A stretch of DNA of 18,507 nucleotides from Stephanodiscus triporus (Eukaryota; Bacillariophyta; Thalassiosirophyceae; Thalassiosirales; Thalassiosiraceae): contig JALLAZ010001250.1 in the NCBI GenBank assembly GCA_036939755.1, positions 1 through 18,507 on the forward strand, in the 5' to 3' direction. The notes under the pieces are model-generated. The model saw nothing but the letters and a program-made list of their open reading frames with translations, had not been told where the DNA came from and did not search any database. Below, piece by piece: positions 1 to 9,100 of the stretch (its first letter is position 1; each line of letters opens with the position of its first letter). The position numbers and the translations under genes are program-made.

Positions 1-28
1 CACAAAAGTGAGCCGACACACTAAAAAC

Positions 29-90
29 CATGTCGCCAAAATTGGCCTGACTGGGTAAAATTTAGCGACATGTCGGCATGTCGCCGACAT
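29..90. repeat. Nested short inverted repeats built on CATGTCG
   Basis: CATGTCGC at 29-36 is the exact inverse of GCGACATG at 65-72. ATGTCGGC at 70-77 is the exact inverse of GCCGACAT at 83-90, with a 5-nt loop. CATGTCG starts three times on the plus strand (29, 69, 78). The arms overlap, so two alternative hairpins are possible. The function is unknown. The window begins only 28 bp away, so the structure may extend further left. Confidence 0.55.
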
Positions 91-1762
91 TTCTAGCCAA
101 GTCATTTAGTTAAACCCCACGACACCGCCCTCGGTCAACCCCTTTTGCAGCAGCAGATGGTGTGGGATTATGAAAAAAAACAAAAGCCATGCCGCTAGAG
201 ACTGGCAAATGGCTCCACCATGGTGGTTGTGTCTTTTTGTTGGTAACGCATATCGTAGGTAGTAGACCATAACTTAACGGTACTATTCCTATGTAGAAAA
301 GTAGTTACTCTAAAAAATTATCAAAAATAAATGTTACCAGTATTGTAAACACTCATTTGTTGTGCTGACCGAGACTCTAGGGGTAGCTACCAGGAAAATT
401 ATCCATCCCTATGGAATTAGTTCTAATGTGGGACGTTTAATTCCTACGTAGCTTCTGGTATGTTTTTTTTTGCTTTCCCCCCTAAAAATGTATACAACCA
501 TGCAACTGCCAAAACGAAGAGAGTCAATCATTTGAGGCCCTCAACATGGCGAACACACGTTGCCATTTGTTTGGTGCACGAGCATTTAGTGCTGCTACAA
601 CACATGATTTTTGTTAGATTTTTAATTCGTCCAATACTGAACAAAAGAGGACACGGGGATCTAGTTGGGCATGCCCCCCCATCATCCCTGGGCCTTGCAC
701 CCCCTTCGATGAGGATGAGGTATCAAGATCAAGGCATGAACACACCATCGTAACATCCCCACCCCACACCCTCAAATTCTTGTGAGGTGGAAGTGGAAGT
801 GCCAGTGCTGCAGGCACTGCTAAAAGAGACAGACCCGGCTCAAGGAGGTAGTCAATTGAGCTGATTTGTGGGAGTCATTCTCCATCATTCTCAGGGAAAT
901 CTTGCCCTACTTAGGCTTAGGATGGACAACAATAACATTAGAAATGGACATTATTAGGAGTTAGAACCCATGCATCCTTGTCAAAGACATGTTATTGTCC
1001 CTGTGCCAGTGGTGTCAGTACTGCCAAGGAAGTTGCATTATATGAAGCATCATCAGTGGGGGTAGTGGAGGAGGAGGAGCCCTGTACACTCAAACTCAAA
1101 TTGTCAAGTGACACAGGATCACAATGGTCACTTGTCACAAGTTTGATGGCACATAGAACATGATCACTGGTATTGGGTCCAGGGTGTGTAGTATGATAAT
1201 TTCGTAAGGTCACCAGACATGAATCTATGATGGCTGTGATGATGATCACTTTTTTCACATGATCATGGCGCACTGTCATCTTGACTTAAAGTGTGAACTT
1301 CATTGTGAGATGAGGACTGAGGAAGGAACCAGAACCAGGGGAAAGGTTGCCCTTGCTTGGGCTTGGGGGAGTGGGGAATGATATTTCTGCGGTTCACCTG
1401 TGAGGTCGCTCGAGCTCTTGTTTCACTTTCAGTGGTGCGACTTTTGCCTTCGCATCTCGCAGTTTGGCCCCAAAATTTTGCGATGCAAGAAAATCAATAA
1501 CTTAGTCTCACTCAAGCATGCAATCAAGATAAGAATCCATCGATGTGAATTCGGTGGTGAGATGCGAACTTTTTTGAGAATGAAAAAACTCCAAGGGAAA
1601 ATGCGTCGCTCAACCGGCGGACAATTTATCTTTCACTACATCAGAGTCATCACACCGGTAATCATACGATACCTACATATTTCGTGTTTATTTTCATTTC
1701 CTGTGACTACTTAATGCAAAACGTGAACACACAGGACACTGCTAATTTCACTTGTACAACAA

Positions 1763-1790
1763 CCCCCCCCCCCCCCACACACACACACAC
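1763..1790. repeat. Simple repeat: C14 followed by (AC)7
   Basis: A run of 14 C (1763-1776) is followed directly by seven AC dinucleotides (1777-1790). It lies 45-73 bp beyond the Rieske stop codon, so on the Rieske coding strand it reads (GT)7 then G14 and probably falls in the 3' untranslated region. The run length is prone to polymorphism and sequencing error. Confidence 0.9.
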
Positions 1791-1835
1791 CCTTATCCTT
1801 CATTGTATTCCAAAAATGCCGGTGATAATTTTTCA

Positions 1836-2606
1836 TCATCCAATGAGGATCTTGGCCTCATCGGTGAACTTGTAGGGGGGCACCTCCAAATTCAAGGGCG
1901 CCGGTCCCTTCCTAATCCGTCCGCTGACGTCGTAGTGACTGCCATGACACGGGCAGAACCAGCCATTAAAATCCCCGGCCCCGCTGATGGGGACGCATCC
2001 GAGGTGGGTGCAGATGCCAAGGACGACGAGCCACTCCGGCTTGAGGACGCGATCGTCGTCGGACTCCTCGTCCCGCAGGGCCGACATGGGAACAGTCGCG
2101 CACTCGGCGATCTCGGCGGGGGTGCGGTGTCGGATGAACACCGGCTTCCCGCGCCACTTGACGGTGATCGTCTTGCCGGGGCCCACGGCGCTGACGTCGA
2201 ATTCCGCCGATGCCAAAGCGAGGACGTCGGCGGACGCGGACATGGACGAGACGAATTTCACGACCAGGACGCGGGCCGTGGAGGCGTACGCGAATCGCAC
2301 GCCGGATAGGAGGAGGTAGGTGAAGGCGCGACGCTCGGGCTCGGCGATGCGATCGACGCGATCGTCGGTGAAGCCGTGGTCGACGGACCCGAGCTCGTGC
2401 AGGGCCGGGGCCTTGGGGGCCGGGGGGGAGGCGGAGTAACAACGGCGCGAGTCGTTGGTCGCGGTCGGCCGTTGGGGGGCGGGGAGGGCGGCTGCGCGCA
2501 TGCCGACGGCGGCGGCCGCGGCGGGGTTCGCGGCCGCGGCGCCTCGGGGAAGGAATTGGGCGGAAGCCCTCGCGGAGAGGCGGGAGGCTAAGCGAAGTGC
2601 ATTCAT
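1836..2606 (-). CDS. Mitochondrial Rieske iron-sulfur protein (complex III)
   Basis: A 256-residue protein with a single uninterrupted frame and ATG start at 2606. This is the Rieske 2Fe-2S subunit of ubiquinol-cytochrome c reductase, which passes electrons from ubiquinol to cytochrome c1 at the inner mitochondrial membrane. Both cluster-binding boxes are intact: CTHLGC at residues 199-204 (ligands C199 and H201, disulfide C204) and CPCHGSHYD from 218 (ligands C218 and H221, disulfide C220). The usual [12 protein letters not shown] segment follows. Residues 1-60 are rich in Ala and Arg and almost free of acidic residues, as in a mitochondrial presequence, with a plausible processing site around RRCYSAS (54-60). 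Residues 94-120 form the membrane anchor and hinge. The length is normal for mitochondrial Rieske proteins. The gene is intronless and GC-rich, and diverges from uL4m. A b6f Rieske is unlikely, because the sequence has the mitochondrial SxSADVLA-type hinge. Confidence 0.96.
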   Translation of the reverse strand: MNALRLASRLSARASAQFLPRGAAAANPAAAAAVGMRAAALPAPQRPTATNDSRRCYSASPPAPKAPALHELGSVDHGFTDDRVDRIAEPERRAFTYLLLSGVRFAYASTARVLVVKFVSSMSASADVLALASAEFDVSAVGPGKTITVKWRGKPVFIRHRTPAEIAECATVPMSALRDEESDDDRVLKPEWLVVLGICTHLGCVPISGAGDFNGWFCPCHGSHYDVSGRIRKGPAPLNLEVPPYKFTDEAKILIG

Positions 2607-2865
2607 CGTTGCGACGGTTGCTTGTACCTTCGCCAGGCAGGGAAGTGCGGCGTTGGGAAAAAGGAAAAGATTGCCGACGGGCGAAGGCCAGATGTGGCAA
2701 TATAAAAGAGAGGGGCGGTTTACCGCCCGAAAAAACGCCCCCTTCGTTCAAAACACACACACGCCATACGTCCCCGGAAGTAACACTATTAATCACGCGG
2801 CCACCGGCAACGCCATTGGTAAAAGCCACTTGCTCTGTCGCCACATCCCTTGGGGCGTATCGATC
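2607..2865. promoter_or_regulatory. Shared upstream region of Rieske and uL4m genes
   Basis: Only 259 bp separate the two divergent ATG codons. A TATA-like AATATAAAAGAG (2699-2710) lies about 155 bp upstream of the uL4m ATG and about 95 bp upstream of the Rieske ATG. An inverted CCAAT motif (CCATTGG, 2812-2818) sits closer to uL4m. Both products are nuclear-encoded mitochondrial proteins, so a bidirectional promoter is a reasonable inference. Transcription starts cannot be seen from sequence. Confidence 0.55.
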
Positions 2866-4149
2866 ATGTCACATGTTATCATGACGCGTCGACTGCTAGG
2901 CATGGGCCTGCGCCGCCCGGCGTCCTCAACCGCCGCCATGATGATGTCGTCGCCCCTTGAAAATCCATCTCGGCAACAACAGCCGCGCGGGAGCTTCACT
3001 GCGCTACCTCGACAGTCGTTGATAATAACTCACAACACTTTCAGCTCGGTATCCTCCAAGAAAAAGAACACCATAGTGGAACTGCCGCCCAACCTCAAGA
3101 TCGATCCTCGTGCTAAGTCATCGCCCTTTTACGGGGCGACGAAGGTGGTGCCGGAGAAGAAGCAGAAGAAGAAGAAGAGCAAGGACAGGAAAGATGCAAA
3201 GGCGACAGACAGTGTGCTGGAATCCACCGCGGCCGCCGTCGATGTCGACGACGCGAAAGAGTCGACCATCGACGAAAAGAGCGGTCGGGGGGTCACATCC
3301 TCCGGTGGGGAAATGGCGTCAGACGAGGACGAAGACGAGGATTACGACAGCGACGAGGACGACGAGGACGAGGAGCGCATCCTGTACGACCTCTCCACGA
3401 AGCCGGACGTCCCCCGCGCCGTGCCCCTACCGCAGCGCCTGCACGTTCCCGTCCTCGACATAAAGACCGGCGAGGCCGTCGGGACCATTCACCTCTCCGA
3501 GCGCACATTCGGCAACGATCCTGTCCGGGTCGACATCCTCCATCGCGTCGTCGTCTGGCAGCGCAACAAGAAGCGCGGTAGGCGCAACGCCGGCGCTCGG
3601 ACCAAGACGATACACGAGGTGCGCGGATCGGGACGGAAGGTTCGTCCTCAGAAGGGGGGGGGACAGGCGCGGGCGGGTCATTCCCGCCCGGCCCACTGGC
3701 GCGGCGGCGCCAAGGCCCACGGTCCCAAGGGACGCGTCCAGGATTACACCACCAAACTCAACAAGAAGGTTCGAAAGATGGGCGTTAGGCACGCCCTGAG
3801 CCAGAAACTGAAGGAGGGGAATCTGATAGTGACGTCCGACATGGCAGCTCCCACGCACAAGACGCGGGAGCTCGACGCGATGCTCGGCAGACTCGGGATC
3901 TCGGGGGGGAAGAAGGGCAGCGCGAACGCGCTGTTCGTGGACGACGCCGCGCCGTCCGATCCCGAGGACGAGGCGAGGGTGTACCGCGGACTGGACGTCA
4001 ACTTCAAGGTCGCCAGCGGGAATTTGCAGAAGGTGAAGATGCTCAACCAGATTGGATGCAACGTGTACGACATGCTGAAGTTCAGGAAGCTTGTGCTTAG
4101 CCTCGCCGCGGTGCGTTCGCTGGAGGAGCGGTTGGAGAGGGATTTGTAA
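2866..4149 (+). CDS. Mitochondrial large-subunit ribosomal protein uL4 (MRPL4)
   Basis: A 427-residue protein if translation starts at the ATG at 2866; an ATG five codons on (2881) is the main alternative. The open frame continues upstream over the Rieske gene, but there is no strong reason to start there. Residues about 193-420 form the uL4 domain: an HVPVLD start, a basic RNA-binding loop with GARTKTIHEVRGSG, KVRPQKGGGQARAG and WRGGAKAHGPKGR, then MGVRHALSQKL. This loop lines the exit tunnel and binds 23S-type rRNA. The N-terminal part (about 1-150) holds a basic, Ser-rich leader compatible with mitochondrial import, then a Lys-rich stretch and a strongly acidic Asp/Glu block (about 151-172). 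Bacterial and mitochondrial uL4 proteins usually lack these, so the protein is about twice the length of bacterial L4. A run of nine G in the coding sequence (about 3654-3662) encodes the conserved glycines. The gene converges on the metal ATPase. Confidence 0.9.
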   Translation: MSHVIMTRRLLGMGLRRPASSTAAMMMSSPLENPSRQQQPRGSFTALPRQSLIITHNTFSSVSSKKKNTIVELPPNLKIDPRAKSSPFYGATKVVPEKKQKKKKSKDRKDAKATDSVLESTAAAVDVDDAKESTIDEKSGRGVTSSGGEMASDEDEDEDYDSDEDDEDEERILYDLSTKPDVPRAVPLPQRLHVPVLDIKTGEAVGTIHLSERTFGNDPVRVDILHRVVVWQRNKKRGRRNAGARTKTIHEVRGSGRKVRPQKGGGQARAGHSRPAHWRGGAKAHGPKGRVQDYTTKLNKKVRKMGVRHALSQKLKEGNLIVTSDMAAPTHKTRELDAMLGRLGISGGKKGSANALFVDDAAPSDPEDEARVYRGLDVNFKVASGNLQKVKMLNQIGCNVYDMLKFRKLVLSLAAVRSLEERLERDL

Positions 4150-4628
4150 ATCATTCTGATGTTCGGCATTAAGATAAGAGTCCCATCGTAGAATATCCTC
4201 TTTATCCACATGCTATTTGAGAAAGCGATACGGTGGCTGCATAGATGAAGGCTAGAGGTACGATTTTTACCGCCAAGAGGTAGAAACAAACCTTGTTTTC
4301 TTTTTTTGTATACATCAGTCGCCCGCATGTAAAATACTGGTTGGAAAAGTCCGCAAAGAAAAGTACCCAATAGAATTCATGCATTTACAAATCATGTCCA
4401 CATGCTGGATTTCACTTTTTTACACCTATCATACCGGCGTTGGATTTTTGTGGGTTCTCAATTTTATTGATTTGAGTGCGGTGACAATTCAATAACATCC
4501 AACGACGTGGCAGAAGGCAACGTGGCAATCATTGGACGAGTGAGATATAAAATGTTCGAAATAGTTATGGGGATAAAGAAAGAGTACATTCTAATTTACA
4601 CGAAAATATTAATCCTCCTTCCCAGTAT
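4150..4628. other. Convergent intergenic region, uL4m to metal ATPase
   Basis: This 479-bp AT-rich region lies between two facing stop codons and must hold the 3' ends of both transcripts. The only frames in it are extensions of shadows of the uL4m gene. I see no repeat or RNA gene here. Confidence 0.6.
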
Positions 4629-7600
4629 TTACTGTATTTCCAAACTATCGTTGTGCGAAGAAGATGATGGCAAGACATAATGTTGACCATTTCTTCTCGT
4701 CGTCACACTCTTCTTTGGATCTCCTCCTTCGATCGTATCAATCGTCCTCTCTGAAAGTAATCTCATACCATTGAGAGTTACAAGAAGCATTACACCAACG
4801 TCAGACACGATTGCCCAAAGCAAGGTCATTCGACCGAAAAGTGTCAGCACCACAGCAGCCGAATTAACAAGCATGCTGAAGACTATATTTTGCTTAACGG
4901 TGGTGATAACTTTCGCTCCTAATTTCATGCTGAAAAGTAGCTTTGATAGGTTAGAGTCCATGAGTGTAACGTCACTCATTTCCATCGCGAGGGCGGCGCC
5001 ATCGCCCATAGCGACACCCACATCTGCTACTGCCAAGGCAGCGGCGTCATTCACTCCATCTCCGATAAAAAGAATCAAATTCTTCTTACCAGAAAAAGAT
5101 GGATGCTTATTAGCAGAAGATCCTTTCAATCCAGATACGTAATGGAGCTTGTCCTCGGGAAGCAGCTGGCTTTGTATGCTTGTGCTTGGTAGACCAATCT
5201 CTTTCCCAACGGCTTGAGCGGCTCCATCGCCGTCTCCAGTTAGCATTGTTATCTCGATACCTGCGCGAAGGAGGCTAGCGATCACATCATATGCTTCATC
5301 TCGAACTGTGTCTTTGACACAAAACATGCCAACGATGGACCTCCCCTTCGCCCCATCAATTCCAATGTATCCAACAGTTCCTCCTTCATCATTCCATTGC
5401 CTTGCTGATTCTATATGTTGCGAAGATATGTCATACATATCGAGTCTTTTGAAAAGTCGCTCATTTCCTACGTATACTCTTTCTTCATCGACGTATGCTG
5501 TAACCCCTTCGCCTTTCAGAATTGTGTGCTCCGTTGGAGAAAATGTTGACGCCACTATACCTTCCTTTTTCGCCGCAGCGACAAGGCAAGCCGAAAGAGG
5601 ATGTGAGCTTGGCGCCTCCATAATGGAAAGTAGCTCCAACCTGAAATAGGACACATATAAAATTGAACTTGCAATTAGATCTACACGCAAGAAAGTCTTC
5701 GGAATGATATATCATACAATAATTGACTTACAGCTCCTTTCTAGATTTCGTTTTCCCAACAACATCTAAATGACGTAAGGTAAATCTACCAGTCGTCACA
5801 GTACCTGTCTTATCAAATAAGACTGTCTTTACGTTACCCAACGCCTCTAACTTGCCACCACCCTTGATAATGATTCCACGTTGAGCTGCGGCAGCAAGTC
5901 CAGCCGAATACGTCACTGGTGTGCTAATTGTTAGGGCGCAGGGGCACGCAATTACTATGAAGATGAGTCCTTTCAACATCCATTCCCGTCCAGTTTCTAC
6001 GCCAAAGAACCACGGCAGGGTGCAGATAAGGGATGCAATTACAAGCACAACAGGAGTATACTTTCTTGCAAAAGCATCAACAAGTTTCTGGAAAGGTTGG
6101 GAGAATGTGAGAAGGGACAATCAATATGAGTCGATTTGCGAATATAAGTATTGACCGGCTGACGTTATTGAATGGAGCAGTATGGGCTTCACCTCTGTTT
6201 CTGATGCGTTTGCTTGAGCTTCCTCAACGAGTTTTATCTGAAAGACGGAACGGACACCGCATGAGATTAGTGCTGTGAGTTTCTCAAGAAGAACTGCACA
6301 TATGGATCTCTGAACTCACCAGACGTGAAAGAGTTGAATTTCCAACTGTACACGTGGTTCGAACAACCAACTGCCGTGACCCAATATTGATTGATCCACC
6401 GGAAACAAAATCGCCTGCACGCTTTTCGACCATCCGAGCTTCCCCGGTTAGGCTGCTTTCGTCTACTGATGACGCCCCCTCTACGACCACTCCGTCAGCA
6501 GGAACTTTGTCCCCTGTTCTCACACTTACTATACTTCCAACGGGTATGTCCGCCGCCGGGACAATGACAATGCCACCCGACTCCCGATCCACTAAATTGG
6601 CGTATTCTGGCCGAAGAGAAATAATCTCTCCAAGGGCATGACGCGCCTTGCCTGTAGCTCGCGACTCTAGCCATTCTGAAATTGCGAAGACGAATGAGAT
6701 GGATGCTGCTTCGTCAAAGTCCCCCAACGCAAGCGCTCCAAATGCAGCAGTTACCATCATGCAGTTGGCATCAAATTGCAGTCTACGGACGGTCATCCAC
6801 GCTTTCATTACTACAGGTGGCATCCCCAAAAGGACAGATAATATCCCTGCGTAATTGAGGAAGGCCCAAGATTCTCCAATGAAACTCAGCAGACTGATAA
6901 CCCAAAATAGCCCACTGAGGATGACGGTGAACTTCAAGCCACGGCAAATACTTCGCTCGTTCTCACCCAAAATATCGCCATCTATGTGATGATTTTCACC
7001 ACTCAATACCGGCAAGTTCAAGCCCTCGGCCGCGCCATCATGAACTATTTCAATATTCCCCCAAGCACTATCCTTCAACCCTCGAACTAATACATCCAGG
7101 ATTTTTCTTGAGCTTAGCAGCTCCGGGTCGTGCTCCGCCTTTAGGGTCCTGCTGGGTGCATGTAAATGAAACGCTCGTAAATGATCCTTGAAGAAATTTT
7201 GACGCAAAATTTTCCTTATTGGACAAGATTCCATTTTGTCGGTGATCATTCCGGGTACTAAAAATGTACTCTCAACAAAGCGTGATCTAGGAAGATCGAA
7301 AATATTATCGGTAGATGGCGATGCCGGTGATGAGGTGCTCCTGCAAGCGTCTTCTGCGGTAATACTATTCATCAGCTCTAAGCCTCCATCGGTCAGTATT
7401 TCTGCGCCAAACTTTTCGTCATTAAGTGCCCCCATTAATAATGCAGCAGAAATCACGTGTGGGTCGTGATCAATAAAAACAACCTTTGTGGCAATATTAA
7501 TTCCCAATTTGCGTACTCCAGGCAAAGGTTTCAGAATTGCACGGACTGCAGGAACTTCCGAGGAGCAACAAATTTCCTTCACACGTAGACGCGTCCGACA

Positions 7601-8269
7601 GGATGCAGGCGGTTCAGAGATTGTAAGGGACGCCGGTGAGAGCAGTGGATCATACCTGCGGCTGTTAAAATTTGGTCCGGAAGCGCTGGAGCTTGAATCC
7701 ACGGCATAATCGAACCCAGCCTCGGACAGACGCGAAAAAATCACCTCACGGATGGAGGCTCCTTCATCATCTGTCGGCTCCTGTGGATTGTCTGTGATTG
7801 TAGCTGTTCTGCCGAGATAGCCATTATTTGAATTTGTCGCAGATGAGCCATACTCGATCTTAACAATGCATGAAGTGTGATCTACGAGCTCAACATTTTG
7901 CATCGCTGTTGAAATTTCAGCACCTGGGGACCTTTGTAACAGGTGTGACTCGGTAACAGAGATCTTTCTCACCCCAACCAAGTCTGTCAATATGGCTTTA
8001 AGTATATCCACTCTTCTTGTTCCACCATCTGAATCTTCGACACCATTCTGATCTTTTATACTCAAACTTCCAGCGTTGTAAACGCGCAAATGCATGGATG
8101 CTATGCTTTGTAGATTGGTATCATCTGGTGACTCCTCATCTCCTATTGTAAATAGTGTATCCGAAATTGTTGGCGGCAGCGGTTCGGCACATGACGAACA
8201 TTCTCCGCAAAACATTATTGGCGGATGGAACTGTACCACATCGCGTTTTGCCGTCTTCGTTTTGCCCAT
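4629..8269 (-). CDS. P1B-type heavy-metal-transporting ATPase (Zn/Cd/Pb class, HMA-like), four exons
   Basis: Exons on the minus strand are 8269-6320, 6237-6193, 6087-5732 and 5640-4629. Spliced, they give 1120 residues. The frame opens a little further upstream, but the first ATG is at 8269 in a good context (accgccATGG). The product is an ATP-driven membrane pump for divalent metals. Visible parts: N-terminal CxxCxxC (C21, C24, C27); a degenerate HMA-like region (about 59-142); an HMA domain with the plant-type ICCSSEVP metal site (C234, C235); another HMA-like region without cysteine pairs (about 331-412); TM1-4 (443-535); TGEA actuator motif (608-611); CPC in TM6 (C713, C715); DKTGT phosphorylation site (D757); HP of the nucleotide domain (797-798); GDGVND (977-982); and TM8 Asp (D1064) in a DVG context. 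CC-type HMA plus TM8 DxG point to P1B-2, like plant HMA2/3/4. There is no long Cys/His-rich C-tail. The TM7 lysine typical of P1B-2 appears to be Asn (N1043). Membrane location (plasma membrane or vacuole) is not readable. Confidence 0.93.
5641..5731 (-). other. Intron 3 of the metal ATPase gene (91 nt)
   Basis: Donor CT|GTAAGT and acceptor TTTCAG|G, phase 2. The junction restores ...SRKEL-LELLSIMEAPSSHP..., carrying the frame from the DKTGT region into the HP motif. Retention would stop translation immediately (TAA at the donor). Confidence 0.9.
6088..6192 (-). other. Intron 2 of the metal ATPase gene (105 nt)
   Basis: Donor GAG|GTGAAG and acceptor CCAG|AAA, phase 0. It isolates a 45-nt micro-exon (6193-6237, 15 codons). 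The junction reads ...ANASETE-KLVDAFARKY..., which leads correctly into TM5. Confidence 0.87.
6238..6319 (-). other. Intron 1 of the metal ATPase gene (82 nt)
   Basis: Donor CTG|GTGAGT and acceptor CAG|ATA, phase 0. Joining gives ...STLSRL-IKLVEEAQA..., the family's conserved segment between the actuator domain and TM5. The unspliced frame stops shortly after the donor. Confidence 0.9.
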
Positions 8270-8500
8270 GGCGGTTGAGGTCGCCGAGCTACTGCGGGTG
8301 TGCACAGTTATTTTATCGCACTCCCAATCCGCTACGCCGTGTTAGTGACCAAGGTGACCACGACCACGAAAAGACAGAATTGGTATGAATGTAGAGTACG
8401 TAGAGTATCGTAGAGGTTAGAATTCTGTCTTTTCGTAGAGTACTACCTATGTACCATACTCTACGTGGGAATTGAAATACACACACGTGGCGCTACCAGT
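8270..8500 (-). promoter_or_regulatory. Upstream region of the metal ATPase with repeated short motifs
   Basis: Within 230 bp of the ATPase ATG lie a tandem pair of GTGACCA (8345-8351 and 8354-8360) and three plus-strand copies of GTAGAGTA (8391-8398, 8400-8407, 8435-8442). An inverted copy, TACTCTAC, lies at 8457-8464. A 16-bp inverted repeat overlaps them. Clustered repeats in this position are candidate cis elements. No known binding factor is implied, and no TATA box is clear. Confidence 0.4.
8366..8436. repeat. Perfect 16-bp inverted repeat upstream of the metal ATPase
   Basis: ACGAAAAGACAGAATT (8366-8381) is exactly complementary to AATTCTGTCTTTTCGT (8421-8436), with a 39-nt spacer. 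Directly outside it a second 9-bp pair, CGTAGAGTA (8434-8442) and TACTCTACG (8457-8465), could form an adjoining hairpin. It may be cruciform-forming DNA, a protein-binding site or a small transposon remnant. Confidence 0.85.
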
Positions 8501-8501
8501 A

Positions 8502-8520
8502 GGGGCTGCATTGATAAAAA
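8502..8520 (+). repeat. Left terminal inverted repeat of the candidate element
   Basis: It reads GGGGCTGCATTGATAAAAA, the reverse complement of the right end at 10426-10444 except for one T/C difference. It is preceded by TA. Confidence 0.65.
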
Positions 8521-8963
8521 TTTAACAAAAAATATTTCTTCAAAAATTAGATCTGAAGTATGGATGTTGTAGAGAAGAGCATGCTGAGTAATAGTCATCA
8601 ATGAAATTTTCAAAAAAAATCACGTCATCATGTCCGTATCATGCACACAGCTGATTTTTTTTTTCGGATTTGTCCGGCTAACTAAATGATCAATTTAACT
8701 AGCAAAATGGGCCATATTTATATTTTCCAGAGCACATGCATATGGTGTATAAAAAGTATGTATGCTGTTGCCATGCATAGGTAGAAGTTGCCTGTAAAGT
8801 ATGGGGAGATGATTCAAACTCTAAGTAGGTTTTGGTGGATACCACAAAAGCGGAAACCATGATCAGTGGGCTGGTACCTAAAAAAGGGGGGAACTATGGT
8901 ACTTGTAGGGGCTATGTAGGAATTAGTACTAGATTTTTTTAATCCCCCCTTTCCCCTCCTTTT

Positions 8964-8999
8964 CTCCTCCTCCTCCTCCTCCTCCTCCTCCTCCTCCTC
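8964..8999 (+). repeat. (CTC)n trinucleotide microsatellite
   Basis: About twelve CTC units in an uninterrupted tract. Read on the minus strand it would encode poly-Glu, but the surrounding frame has no other protein-like character, so I treat it as non-coding. Confidence 0.9.
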
Positions 9000-9040
9000 A
9001 TCTCTCATCATTATCTACATAAATGCCACCGCCGCCTTGA

Positions 9041-9100
9041 CTCTTCCTCTCTCCTCCTCTCTCCTCCTCTCTCCCCCTCTCTCCTTCTCTCTCCTTAGCT
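9041..9100 (+). repeat. 10-bp minisatellite, six CTCCTCCTCT-like units
   Basis: Six consecutive decamers (CTCTTCCTCT, CTCCTCCTCT twice, CTCCCCCTCT, CTCCTTCTCT, CTCCTTAGCT) form a pyrimidine tract. Divergence increases towards the right end. Confidence 0.85.

Larger units (their letters stand above)
1..1835. other. Gene-poor stretch, no supported gene
   Basis: I see no convincing coding region here. The open frames are short, mostly lack ATG starts, overlap one another on both strands and resemble no family I know. The stretch contains a cluster of CATGTCG inverted repeats near its left end, a 12-bp palindrome CCACCATGGTGG (215-226), and a poly-C/(AC)n tract downstream of the Rieske stop codon. 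The base composition is more AT-rich than in the adjoining Rieske gene. It may include decayed repeats, but I could not define any element boundary. Confidence 0.5.

Noticed and set aside
460..753. 97-codon plus-strand frame
   Set aside because: It resembles no known protein, has a homopolymeric start and no coding-like composition.
992..1279. 95-codon minus-strand frame
   Set aside because: Considered as a retrotransposon remnant, but no gag, protease, reverse transcriptase or integrase motif is visible in it or in adjoining frames.
1966..2844. Long Arg-rich minus-strand frame over Rieske
   Set aside because: It is a shadow frame of the GC-rich Rieske gene; the genuine frame has both 2Fe-2S motifs.
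2455..2865. N-terminal extension of the uL4m frame over the Rieske gene
   Set aside because: It begins at TTG, runs antisense through the Rieske coding sequence and includes the TATA-like element. The ATG at 2866 is the better start.
3427..4370. Two minus-strand frames over uL4m (260 and 208 codons)
   Set aside because: They are antisense shadows of the uL4 coding sequence with no recognisable domain.
8814..9011. Poly-Glu frame on the minus strand
   Set aside because: It is the (CTC)n microsatellite read as codons. The rest of the frame is not protein-like and lies inside the candidate element.
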